A stretch of 64,000 bases of DNA. Source: VXYK01 sp965214565 (lineage in GTDB: Bacteria; Actinomycetota; Acidimicrobiia; Acidimicrobiales; Aldehydirespiratoraceae). Positions 17,184-25,813 of the stretch are shown piece by piece. The DNA is taken from the NCBI GenBank assembly GCA_965214565.1, contig OZ243951.1, forward strand, positions 496,001 through 560,000. Reading direction: 5' to 3'. Position 1 is the first letter of the stretch. Each line of letters begins with the position of its first letter. The notes beneath the pieces are model-generated. The model was not told the origin of the DNA. It did no database searches and saw only the letters and a program-made list of their open reading frames with translations. The translations under genes and the position numbers were made by a program.

Positions 17184-17276
17184 ACCGTTAGCATCCTTCG
17201 GGTGCCAGAACTCGAAGGTGCCTCCTGACCGAAACCCCAGACCGGGTCCGTTTAGGCCCGACAGGCCTCGCAGCCC
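17184..17276. repeat. 93-bp direct repeat, copy B
   Basis: Second copy of the 16403-16495 segment at an offset of 781 bases. It ends five bases before the GTG of the MFS gene, so it probably carries that gene's promoter. Differences from copy A cluster in its right third. Confidence 0.9.
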
Positions 17277-17281
17277 GGTTC

Positions 17282-18529
17282 GTGCGCTCGGATCTGGGGC
17301 GCGGCTTCGTCGCGTTCCGATTCAAGGCCTACCGCTGGATATACGCCAGTTTCGTGATCCAGCAGATCGGCTTCTGGATGAGCCACGTGACCCTGCAGGG
17401 CCTGGTCGAGGAGCGCAGCAATGGCGACACCCTGGCGATCACCGCACTGTTCACCGCGCTGTTCGCGCCTGCCCTGCTCGTGGGACCCTTCGGGGGCGTC
17501 CTCGCCGACCGGGTCGAACGCAAACTGGTCGTCACGGTGTCGTATTTTGCGTCCGCGGCTTCCGCCGCGGGCCTGGCCCTGCTCACCGGGCTCAACGGTG
17601 CTCCCCCGTTGTGGGCCATCTACACGCTGGCGTTGACTCTGGGGACAACCTTCTCGCTACTGGGCCCCTCCGCCGGCGCCCTGGTGGTCAACTCGGTCTC
17701 GAGCGAAGCGGTGCAGAGCGCCATCTCGTTGCAGGCTGCGGTCCAGAACCTGACCCGCGTGGTCGGTCCGATAATGGCCGTCCAGGTCATCGGCTCCGGT
17801 CGTTTCCACATCGGGTTCAGCGGATTCGCGGCGGCGTCGGCGCTCGCCGGGCTGATGATCACCAGAGTCGCCGTCGAAGCCCACAACGTCGAGCCGGACG
17901 GGCTGGGGGTGTTCTCACGCATCCGCGACGGCTTTCGGCATGCCCGCGAACGAAAACCGGCCCTGCTGGTCATCGCCACGACCGGGGTGGCGTCAGTGTT
18001 CGGTGTCGCCCACACGGCTCTGGTTCCCAGCTTCACCAGCGAGATCCTTGAACGGGACGCAGGGCAGTTCGCCAAGATCGTCGCCGCCACCGGTCTCGGC
18101 GCCATCGTCGGGGCACTCACAGTCGGCTACAGCAAGGTCGAACCCAGTCTTCAGCGAGCCTCGGTTTCGCTGCTGCTCTACGGGGTCTGCCTGGTCGGAT
18201 TCACCGCTTCTGAACAGCTCGAGACCGCGATGGCATGGCAGCTGGGCGTCGGTTTCTGCTATTTCGCAACGATGACGACACTGCAGACGCTGCTGCAACA
18301 GGTGGTGTCGGACTCGGCGCGGGGGCGTGTCATGTCGCTGTTCGCCATTGCCTGGGGTGGGGTGGTCTGGATCGGCACACTCATTCTCGGGGTGATGGCA
18401 GACTCCGACGGCCTGAACCTCGGGGTGAGGCCGACCCTGCTCGTGACCTCCGCGGTCCTGATCAGCTACGGGCTGGTCCTCTCGCTGGCCGCCAAGGGGA
18501 TGCCGACCGGTTCGAACTACCCCGACTAG
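17282..18529 (+). CDS. MFS transporter (MFS_3, EntS-like)
   Basis: 415 residues with about twelve hydrophobic segments. The cytoplasmic loop GGVLADRVERKLVV after helix 2 is the MFS A-motif variant of the enterobactin-exporter-like MFS_3 family. It is an inner-membrane exporter of unknown substrate. It begins at GTG 17282 directly after the 93-bp repeat and is followed 41 bases later by a cytochrome P450, possibly in one transcript. Confidence 0.85.
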   Translation: MRSDLGRGFVAFRFKAYRWIYASFVIQQIGFWMSHVTLQGLVEERSNGDTLAITALFTALFAPALLVGPFGGVLADRVERKLVVTVSYFASAASAAGLALLTGLNGAPPLWAIYTLALTLGTTFSLLGPSAGALVVNSVSSEAVQSAISLQAAVQNLTRVVGPIMAVQVIGSGRFHIGFSGFAAASALAGLMITRVAVEAHNVEPDGLGVFSRIRDGFRHARERKPALLVIATTGVASVFGVAHTALVPSFTSEILERDAGQFAKIVAATGLGAIVGALTVGYSKVEPSLQRASVSLLLYGVCLVGFTASEQLETAMAWQLGVGFCYFATMTTLQTLLQQVVSDSARGRVMSLFAIAWGGVVWIGTLILGVMADSDGLNLGVRPTLLVTSAVLISYGLVLSLAAKGMPTGSNYPD

Positions 18530-18570
18530 CCCGATTACCCCTCCCGAGGGGCCGCGCGTAGGGTACGGCC

Positions 18571-19779
18571 ATGGAACTCATCGATCCGCGTCCCCTCGAC
18601 ATCCTCGACGGTGACTTCTATGTCAACGACCCCTACCCGCGCTACGGTTGGCTACGCGAGCACTCCCCACTGCACTGGGACGACGTCAACGAACTGTGGG
18701 TGGCTACCCGCTACGACGACATCGTCGAGATCGAGAAGAACAAGACGGTCTTCATCAGCTCCGACAAGGTGAAGGGCGGGTCGCGGCCTAACATCCCGGG
18801 AGACAACTCGATCATCAACCTCGACGATCCGCTGCATCAGACCCGGAGACTGCTGATCGCCCGTCGCTTCACGCCGCGTGCCGTGCGCAGCTGGCAGGAC
18901 CATGTACGCGACACGGTCGACGAGTTGCTCGACGCCGCGCTGCACAACGGGCAGGCCGAGATAGTGGGCGACCTCGCGGCGCCGCTGCCTGCCATGATGA
19001 TCGGTCTGCTGTTGGGTTTCCCCGACGAGCTGTGGCCCAAGTTGCAGCACTGGTCCGAGACGACGATCGCGCTCGGCGGCGGCCCCCGTTACGCCAACGA
19101 GGAAGGTTTCAAATCAGCCCTGGATTTCGCTGCCGCCGCCTCGCAGCTCTATGAGGAACGCAAGGGCTGCCCCGCCGACGACGTCATGTCGCGTTGGATC
19201 TCCGTTGAACAGGAGAAGGACGGAGAAGTCGGCGGTGCACCCTTCGGGCACGACCAGATCCTCTCGGACTGTCTGCTGGTGCTCGACGGTGGAGCCGAGA
19301 CGACCCGCACGGTGATCGCCCGGACCCTGCTTGCGCTGGCCGACCACCCCGAGCAGTGGCAGGCACTCCAAGGCGGCGCCGACATGACAGTCGCCACCGA
19401 GGAGTTCATCCGCTGGGTCACCCCGATCCACAACATGTGCCGGGTGGCTGCACAGGACCACGAAATGCACGGCCAGACCATCTCAGCCGGCCAGCAGGTG
19501 GTGCTCGCCTACACCGCAGCCAACCGCGACCCCGCGCAGTTCGACGACCCCGAGCGCTTCGACGTGACCCGCACCCCGAACCACCACATCGCCTTCGGCT
19601 TCGGCACCCACTTCTGCTTGGGGGCGTCGCTGGCCCGCCTGGAGATCCAGACCTTCTTCGAACAGTTGGTGGCCCGGGTCTCAGAGCTTCGGCGGCTACC
19701 GGAGCTGCCCCACGTCGAGATGCCCAACGCCTTCGTCTTCGGCCTCAAAGAGTCCCACATGGCCTTCACGGTGAAGTAG
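18571..19779 (+). CDS. Cytochrome P450
   Basis: 402 residues. I-helix GGAETTR, K-helix ExxR as EEFIRW, and the haem-binding loop FGFGTHFCLGASLARLE with thiolate Cys349 are all present. The N-terminus is soluble, as in bacterial class I P450s that take electrons from ferredoxin. No ferredoxin or reductase gene is adjacent. Residue similarity to sterol or terpene-oxidising actinobacterial P450s is possible but not decisive. Confidence 0.93.
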   Translation: MELIDPRPLDILDGDFYVNDPYPRYGWLREHSPLHWDDVNELWVATRYDDIVEIEKNKTVFISSDKVKGGSRPNIPGDNSIINLDDPLHQTRRLLIARRFTPRAVRSWQDHVRDTVDELLDAALHNGQAEIVGDLAAPLPAMMIGLLLGFPDELWPKLQHWSETTIALGGGPRYANEEGFKSALDFAAAASQLYEERKGCPADDVMSRWISVEQEKDGEVGGAPFGHDQILSDCLLVLDGGAETTRTVIARTLLALADHPEQWQALQGGADMTVATEEFIRWVTPIHNMCRVAAQDHEMHGQTISAGQQVVLAYTAANRDPAQFDDPERFDVTRTPNHHIAFGFGTHFCLGASLARLEIQTFFEQLVARVSELRRLPELPHVEMPNAFVFGLKESHMAFTVK

Positions 19780-19857
19780 GCGTGAGCTGACCGAGAACTG
19801 TAATTGGGGGGCTCAACCATTCCTATTGTTGTCTACACACGACATTTTGCTGATGGT

Positions 19858-19889
19858 GTAGTGTTGTAGTGTGCAAACTACAACACTAC
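19858..19889. promoter_or_regulatory. Perfect inverted repeat, HipB operator
   Basis: GTAGTGTTGTAG (19858-19869) and CTACAACACTAC (19878-19889) are exact reverse complements separated by eight bases. The GTG start of hipB at 19871 lies inside the spacer. Escherichia coli HipB operators also have two half-sites separated by eight bases. Binding here would block transcription of the operon and probably a leaderless start. Confidence 0.85.
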
Positions 19890-20167
19890 GCCGGGCCAGC
19901 CGCGGGATCACCTCAGGCCCACGACTGGGACAGGCGATCAAGCAAGCCCGAAAAGAACTCGGCTGGACACAAACCGAGCTCGCTGAACGTTCAGGCGTTG
20001 CCCGACCACAGATATCGCTCATCGAATCGGCCAAAGCCGACCCCAAAGCCTCGACGCTGATAACGCTGCTGAGAGCCCTCGACTGCGACATGGCGGTGCA
20101 CCCGATAGACCGCAGCACACAGTTCCGGTTGGAGGACCACCTAGCAGCGGTGATGGAAGATGGCTGA
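19871..20167 (+). CDS. HipB-like Xre-family antitoxin
   Basis: 98 residues starting at GTG. The helix-turn-helix LGQAIKQARKELGWTQTELA continues into AERSGVARPQISLIESAKAD, a standard Xre fold, followed by a C-terminal PIDRSTQFRLEDHLAAVMEDG tail. It represses the operon through the perfect palindrome over its own start and sequesters the HipA kinase. The stop overlaps the hipA ATG by eight bases. Confidence 0.9.
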   Translation: MQTTTLRRASRGITSGPRLGQAIKQARKELGWTQTELAERSGVARPQISLIESAKADPKASTLITLLRALDCDMAVHPIDRSTQFRLEDHLAAVMEDG

Positions 20168-21473
20168 TCTGGCCGTGCTGATGCACGGCCAACTCGCCGG
20201 CACTCTCACAGACAGCCGTGACGGGCTGGCGCGCTTCTCCTACAGCGGCACCTACCTCGCCGGCAGTTCACCAGTCCCGCTGTCCACAAGCTTCCCGCTC
20301 ACCTCGGACACCTATGTGGCGGAAGCGTGGATAGACGGCTTGCTGTCCGATAACGACGACGTACGGCGGAGGTGGGCGACAGACTATGGCATCTACTCGA
20401 CCAAGCCGTTCGATCTGATCGGCTCTCCGGTTGGGCGTGACTGCGCTGGGGCTGTGCAGTTTTGTCGCCATGAGAACTTGGCTGACTTGATGTCTAGGGA
20501 GAGCAAGCTTGAGCCGCTCTCCACGTCTGACGTTGCGGGCATCGTCGCTGGGCTTCACGATGACGACGCCGCCTGGAACGAGAACCGCTCCGAAACGGCG
20601 TTCAGTCTCGGCGGTGCGCAGGCGAAAACGGCGTTGAGGCTCGACGACGGGAGGTTCTCACTTCCAGGCGGAGCCGCACCCACCACACACATATTGAAAC
20701 CTGCCCCGAGACGGTTCCCAGACCTCGACATTGTGGAGCACCTGTGCCAACAAGCAGCCCGCAACCTGGGCATCCAAACCGCCGCCACGGAATGCCGTTA
20801 TTTCGGCAACGAACGCGCACTGCTCGTCGCCAGGTACGACCGCGCCCGCGTGCGGTCCGAGATCGATTGGCGGCGCATCCACCAAGAAGACATGTGCCAA
20901 GCCCTCGGTGTTCCCCCATTGAGGAAGTACCAATCCGACGGCGGACCAACACCTGCCGACATAGCCGACTTGTTACGACACTGTTCAAGCGACCCGGATG
21001 CCGACGTCCGCCACTTCCTCGACGGGCTCATCTACAACTGGCTGGTCGTCAACACCGACGGGCACGCCAAGAACTTCAGTCTGCTCCTCACGGCAGACCA
21101 GGTCAGGTTCGCCCCGCTGTACGACCTGTGCTCGTTCCTTCCTTACATGAACAGGGGTGGCCGCGGGCTTTTTCTGCCGAATCTCAAAATGGCGATGAAA
21201 GTCGGACAGGACTACACGTTGAGGAAAATCGACAGAGCACCGGCATGGGGGAGAACCGCCGACTCGTTGGGCGTTGCCCGCTCTGAGGTCGGGGAACGCA
21301 TCGAAGACCTGTCCAGACGGATTCGGGGGGCGTTCGATTCGGCCATGGACACACTGCCCTCAGCAGCGAAGCGTTCGTCGTACGCCTCAGACATGCTGGA
21401 CGAGATCGAGAAGCGGGCGGTGACGGGGCTGGCGGTTTCTCATGGATTGCAGAGCGCGCAACAGCAGACCTGA
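20160..21473 (+). CDS. hipA: HipA-family serine/threonine kinase toxin
   Basis: 437 residues, the same length as E. coli HipA (440). The autophosphorylation-loop serine is Ser149 in FSLGGAQAKTAL, equivalent to Ser150. The catalytic aspartate is Asp300 in NTDGHAKN, and the metal-binding Asp322 lies in APLYDLCS. All key residues are intact. HipA phosphorylates glutamyl-tRNA synthetase and induces dormancy. Relatives modify other synthetases. A degraded restriction-modification locus begins immediately after its stop. Confidence 0.92.
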   Translation: MADLAVLMHGQLAGTLTDSRDGLARFSYSGTYLAGSSPVPLSTSFPLTSDTYVAEAWIDGLLSDNDDVRRRWATDYGIYSTKPFDLIGSPVGRDCAGAVQFCRHENLADLMSRESKLEPLSTSDVAGIVAGLHDDDAAWNENRSETAFSLGGAQAKTALRLDDGRFSLPGGAAPTTHILKPAPRRFPDLDIVEHLCQQAARNLGIQTAATECRYFGNERALLVARYDRARVRSEIDWRRIHQEDMCQALGVPPLRKYQSDGGPTPADIADLLRHCSSDPDADVRHFLDGLIYNWLVVNTDGHAKNFSLLLTADQVRFAPLYDLCSFLPYMNRGGRGLFLPNLKMAMKVGQDYTLRKIDRAPAWGRTADSLGVARSEVGERIEDLSRRIRGAFDSAMDTLPSAAKRSSYASDMLDEIEKRAVTGLAVSHGLQSAQQQT

Positions 21474-21610
21474 GTGCCGACGGACCACGACGGAAGCTCG
21501 TCTTCGCGCCGACCAAGTACCTCGACCGCGAGTTCCTTCACCAATACCGGATCGACTTCCAACAGCTTCCATTTCAGATATACGAAGCGATCGAGAGGCT
21601 GGAGCGGTGA
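21470..21610 (+). pseudogene. 3' fragment of a type III DNA methyltransferase gene
   Basis: The frame reads KLVFAPTKYLDREFLHQYRI then DFQQLPFQIYEAIERLER and stops at 21610. This resembles the C-terminus of adenine methyltransferases of type III restriction-modification systems. The catalytic domains are absent; hipA directly adjoins it. The stop overlaps a GTG in the next frame (GTGA), as in intact mod-res operons. Confidence 0.55.
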
Positions 21611-22374
21611 TCCTCAAGGACTACCAGCAACGGGCACTGGAAACGGTTCGGAGCTTCCTTGAACATCTCGCTGCGTGGCGGGCGGAGGACTCCGCCGCTC
21701 GAGTCCAAAATCCCCGAATCTTGACACTTTCGGGGCCGCAGGACTGTGGGGGCGACACGTCAAAACGTCCCTGGGAAACACTTTGCGGATTCTGCAGCCG
21801 CTGATAATCCTCGACGAAGGGCGCAAGCCTTCGAGGGCCTGCTCAGTCGCTACCCCGCTTCGCAGGTGGCAGCAAATCACACCTTCGTGCTGGAGGTGTT
21901 GCGACAGCGAGTGGAAATCGAACGAGACCGCCTGTCGCAGGAGACCTTCGAGGCTCTTCTTGAATCAAGGGACACCAGCAGGCGCGACTCTTCTTCTGGT
22001 ATCGAAACCGTTCCCGCAAGGACTATTTCGTGCAGGGCTGGAAACCGCGCCGAATCTACGCGGACTTCATCGTGACGTTGCAGAGCGACCACGCCGGGGC
22101 AGAGGACGACTTCAGCCAAGTCTTCGTGGTCGAGACGAAAGGCGCCCACCTCAAAGCATCTGAGGACACAGAATACAAGCGGTCCGTGTTCGACGTGTGC
22201 AACGATCACGCCCGCGAGACCGATTGGGCGGAACTGGAACCGATGATGAAAGATAAGGCCGTGCGCTTCGAGGTCGTCGACGAAGACGAATGGAAGACAC
22301 GACTCAACGAAATGCTGTCCGCAAAAACAGTGCAAGCTCAGGCCGAACCGGAACAAGGAGCAATCGATGTCTGA
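21607..22374 (+). pseudogene. Degraded type III restriction enzyme Res subunit
   Basis: Pieces of a Res protein appear in order but in different frames. ILKDYQQRALETVRSFLEHL (from 21607) is the N-terminus. SLGNTLRILQPLIILDEGRK (about 21760-21825) is the helicase core. FVLEVLRQRVEIERDRLSQE (about 21885-21945) is C-terminal. FFWYRN through YADFIVTL and VVETKGAHL (21991-22374) is the PD-(D/E)xK nuclease end. A normal Res subunit is about 900-1000 residues; less than 260 codons remain. Multiple internal deletions and at least two frameshifts make it non-functional. Its last codons overlap the next SDR start. Confidence 0.75.
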
Positions 22375-23185
22375 CATCTTCAGTTATGCCGGAAAACGGG
22401 TGGTGCTCACGGGTGGCACGACCGGAGTCGGGGCCGCGGCCGTGGAACTGCTCGCAGACCTCGGCTGTGACGACCTGACCGTGCTCGACATCGCCGAGCC
22501 GACCGGACCCGCCACCCGCTACATCCCCACCGACATGTCGGACCCGTCGTCCGTCGACAGAGCCGTAGCCGACATCGGCAGCGGTGTCGACGTGCTGTTC
22601 AACAACGCCGGAGTGGCCGCAACCCACGCTGCCGACTTCGTGATCCGGGTCAACTATCTGGGCCTGCGCCGCCTGACCGAGGGGCTGCTCCCCACCATGA
22701 ACAGCGGAGGGGCCATCGTCAACACCGCCTCCATCGCAGGGCAGGGCTGGCCCGAGAACCTGGCCAAGATCTCCGAGCTGATCGCCATCGACGACTGGGA
22801 CGAAGCGCTCGGGTGGGTCTCCGACAACGATGATCTGGTCGGCGCCGACTCCTATGCCTTCTCCAAGCAGATCGCACAGGTGTGGACGATGCACAGCTCG
22901 GCCCGCACCCGCAACGAGTTCAACGTGCGCACCAACTCGGTGTGCCCGGGCCCGATCGACACTCCGCTGATGGACGACTTCATCAAGACCATGACCGAGC
23001 AGGTCATCCAGTGGACCATCGACCAGACCGGCGGCGCCATGCTCACAGCCGACGACATCGCCCGCACGCTGGTAATGCTCGGCAGCGACGCCTCGGCCGC
23101 CATGAACGGCCACAACACGGTCGCCGACAACGGATTCAGCGCTTTCATGGCGACCGGACAGATCGACTTCTCCGGTTTGGGGTAG
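22367..23185 (+). CDS. SDR family oxidoreductase
   Basis: 272 residues. LTGGTTGVG is the cofactor loop, NNAG is intact, the catalytic serine lies in NTASIAGQ and YxxxK appears as YAFSKQ. The long insertion before YAFSK (LIAIDDWDEALGWVSDNDD) resembles 3-alpha-hydroxysteroid dehydrogenase/carbonyl reductase-like SDRs. AAGGAG at 22355-22360 fixes the ATG at 22367. It retains a good ribosome-binding site inside the restriction-enzyme remnant. Confidence 0.9.
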   Translation: MSDIFSYAGKRVVLTGGTTGVGAAAVELLADLGCDDLTVLDIAEPTGPATRYIPTDMSDPSSVDRAVADIGSGVDVLFNNAGVAATHAADFVIRVNYLGLRRLTEGLLPTMNSGGAIVNTASIAGQGWPENLAKISELIAIDDWDEALGWVSDNDDLVGADSYAFSKQIAQVWTMHSSARTRNEFNVRTNSVCPGPIDTPLMDDFIKTMTEQVIQWTIDQTGGAMLTADDIARTLVMLGSDASAAMNGHNTVADNGFSAFMATGQIDFSGLG

Positions 23186-23222
23186 CCCGCTGTGGCACAG
23201 CGGCAGCGTAGGGTTGGCCGCT

Positions 23223-25667
23223 GTGAGCGACTCGGCCGGACTCATCGAACTGATACCCGACGAACCCGACGCGGAGTCGCTGCTCGAAGCCATCCTGGAT
23301 TGGGCCTACCGGCGCGGTGTGGAGCCATACCCGCATCAGGAGGACGCCATCCTGTCGCTGCTCGCAGGCGACAACGTGGTGCTGGCCACCCCGACGGGGT
23401 CGGGAAAGTCGTTGGTCGCCGTCACCGGGGCCTTCGCGATGCTCGCCAACAACAAGCGAACCGTCTACACCGCGCCGATCAAGGCCCTGGTGAGCGAGAA
23501 GTTCTTCGATCTCGTCGCTGAGCTGGGTGCCGACAATGTGGGGATGGTGACCGGCGACGCGGCCGTCAACGCCGATGCCCCAGTCGTCGTGTGCACCGCT
23601 GAGATCCTCGCCAACCGGGCGCTACGGGAGGGGCCGAGCCTCAACGTCGACCTGGTCGTGATGGACGAGTTCCACTACTACGGAGACCGCGACCGCGGCT
23701 GGGCCTGGCAGATACCGCTCCTGGAGTTGGCGAATCCGAGTTTCCTGCTGATGTCGGCCACACTCGGCGACACCAGCGACCTGCGCGCCGATCTCAGCGC
23801 CCGCACCGGCCGCGACACGGTGCTGATCGACCAGGCCCCGAGGCCCGTGCCCCTCGACTTCGAATATCGCGAGACTCCCCTGCTGGAAACCCTCGCCGAC
23901 CTCCTGAAGGCCCGCAAGACCCCCGTCTACATCGTCCACTTCACCCAACGCGAGGCGACCGCACGAGCCCAGAGCCTCACCAGCCTCGACGTCCTCTCCA
24001 AAGACGAGAAGGAGGCAGTTAACGAGGCGATCGGCGGGTTCCGCTTCGACACCCCGATCGGCAAGGACGTGGCGCGTTTCGTGCGGGCCGGGATCGGGGT
24101 CCACCACGCCGGACTGCTGCCCAAGTATCGGCTGCTCATCGAGAAACTCGCCCAGCAGGGTCTGCTCAAACTGATCTGCGGCACCGACACGTTGGGGGTC
24201 GGCGTCAACGTGCCGATCCGCACCGTGCTGTTCACCCAGCTCTGCAAGTATGACGGTCGCAGGGTCCGGGTGCTGTCGGTGCGCGAGTTCAACCAGATAG
24301 CGGGACGGGCGGGCCGTCGGGGTTTCGACACCGCCGGCAGCATCGTCGTGCAGGCCCCCGAGCACGTGGTCGAGAACAAACGTGCCGAGGCCAAGGCACT
24401 CACAGATCCGCGCAAGAAGAAGAAGCTCGTCAAGAAGCGGCCCCCCGAACGCGGCTATGCCCATTGGGACGGCGACACCCTCGCCCGACTCAGCACAGGC
24501 ACGCCCGAGACGCTCAAGTCGAGCTTCTCGGTGAGCCACGCCATGCTGCTCAACGTGCTCGACCGCCCCGGCGACGGCTGCGCGGCCATGAAACGCCTAC
24601 TCACCGACAACCACGAGCCCCGCAGCGCCCAACGTCGACACATTCGCAGGGCCATCGCGGTTTACCGGTCACTGCTCCAAGCCCAGATCGTGGAGCTTGA
24701 TCCGCTCCGTATCAACATCGACCTGCAGGACGACTTCCGCCTCAACCAGCCGCTGTCGTTGTTTGTGGTCGAGGCGGTCGAGGCACTCGACCCGGAGGCT
24801 CCGGACCACCATCTCCAGGTGCTCAGCCTGGTGGAGTCGATCCTTGAGGACCCGATGGTCGTGCTGCTGGCCCAGCGCGACAAGCTGAAGGACTCACTGA
24901 TGAGCGAGATGAAAGCGGCGGGCATCGAGTACGAGGAACGGATGAATCGCCTCGATGAGGTCACCTGGCCGAAACCCGAGGCCGAGTTCATCGAGCCCGC
25001 CTTCGCCATCTTCGCCCGCCACCATCCCTGGGTCGGGCGCGACACGGTCAGCCCAAAGGGTGTGGTCCGCGAGATGCTCGAGTTCGCCGAGACCTTCAAC
25101 GCGTTCGTGGCCCGCTACGGGATCAAGCGTTCGGAGGGTCAGCTTCTCCGCTATCTGACCGACTGTTACAAGACCCTGATCCAGACCGTGCCCTCCAGCG
25201 CGCTTAGCGATGACCTCTCCGAAACGATCGAATGGCTCGGCGCGATGATCCGTCGCGTCGATTCGAGCCTCATTGACGAATGGGAACGCCTGCGCAACCC
25301 CGAAGCCGCCCAGACCGAACCGACGCCTCCCGAGAGCTACGACATCACCGCCAATGAACGGGCCTTCAGCGTGCTGGTACGCAACGAGCTGTTCCGGTCG
25401 GTCACATCGCTCGCCACCCGTCGCCGGCTCACCCCCGAGATCGATGGGGTCGAGGAGTATTTCCGCGCCCACGACGGGATCGAGATCGACGCCGAGGCTC
25501 GCAGCAGCCGCTGGGTGACCATCGACCTGCCGCGTGGCATGGCGACCCAGACACTGTGCGATCCCGAGGGGTACATGGAGTGGGTGCTCGAAGCCGAGGT
25601 CGACCTCGAGGCGTCACGCCTCGAAGACCGCGCGGTGGTGACCCCCATCCGGCTCAGACAGCTCTGA
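23223..25667 (+). CDS. SKI2-like DEAD/DEAH helicase with DUF3516
   Basis: 814 residues. Motif I ATPTGSGKS, motif II MDEFHYYGD, motif III SATLGD and motif VI QIAGRAGRRGF define an SF2 helicase of the Ski2/Mtr4 class. The C-terminal half matches the actinobacterial DUF3516 helicase family. A lysine-rich linker (DPRKKKKLVKKRPPERG) could bind nucleic acid. Cytoplasmic RNA or DNA unwinding is expected; the physiological role is not established. GTG 23223 was preferred over TTG 23214 because GTAGGG lies nine bases upstream. Confidence 0.9.
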   Translation: MSDSAGLIELIPDEPDAESLLEAILDWAYRRGVEPYPHQEDAILSLLAGDNVVLATPTGSGKSLVAVTGAFAMLANNKRTVYTAPIKALVSEKFFDLVAELGADNVGMVTGDAAVNADAPVVVCTAEILANRALREGPSLNVDLVVMDEFHYYGDRDRGWAWQIPLLELANPSFLLMSATLGDTSDLRADLSARTGRDTVLIDQAPRPVPLDFEYRETPLLETLADLLKARKTPVYIVHFTQREATARAQSLTSLDVLSKDEKEAVNEAIGGFRFDTPIGKDVARFVRAGIGVHHAGLLPKYRLLIEKLAQQGLLKLICGTDTLGVGVNVPIRTVLFTQLCKYDGRRVRVLSVREFNQIAGRAGRRGFDTAGSIVVQAPEHVVENKRAEAKALTDPRKKKKLVKKRPPERGYAHWDGDTLARLSTGTPETLKSSFSVSHAMLLNVLDRPGDGCAAMKRLLTDNHEPRSAQRRHIRRAIAVYRSLLQAQIVELDPLRINIDLQDDFRLNQPLSLFVVEAVEALDPEAPDHHLQVLSLVESILEDPMVVLLAQRDKLKDSLMSEMKAAGIEYEERMNRLDEVTWPKPEAEFIEPAFAIFARHHPWVGRDTVSPKGVVREMLEFAETFNAFVARYGIKRSEGQLLRYLTDCYKTLIQTVPSSALSDDLSETIEWLGAMIRRVDSSLIDEWERLRNPEAAQTEPTPPESYDITANERAFSVLVRNELFRSVTSLATRRRLTPEIDGVEEYFRAHDGIEIDAEARSSRWVTIDLPRGMATQTLCDPEGYMEWVLEAEVDLEASRLEDRAVVTPIRLRQL

Positions 25668-25692
25668 TCCCATCGGGATTCGGTCGGGATCG

Positions 25693-25782
25693 CACAACTC
25701 GAAGTAACTGCACAACTCGAAGTGACTGCACAACTCGAAGTGACTGCACAACTCGAAGTGACTTCACAACTCGACGTGAATG
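25693..25782. repeat. 18-bp tandem repeat, five copies
   Basis: Unit cacaactcgaagtgactg repeated at 25693, 25711, 25729, 25747 and 25765. The outer copies carry one to three substitutions. It fills the gap between the helicase stop and the next SDR start, 31 bases before that ATG. It has the same unit length as the unrelated array at 10456-10503. Confidence 0.95.
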
Positions 25783-25813
25783 TGGCGCGGCGAGGCCGCT
25801 AAGGTGCCGCGCC

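Noticed and set aside
25693..25782. CRISPR array
   Set aside because: The units are contiguous with no spacers, so this is a simple tandem repeat.
25556..25813. Upstream extension of the SDR through the five-copy repeat
   Set aside because: It overlaps the helicase gene and yields a repetitive TTRSDC peptide. The SDR fold begins at ATG 25814.
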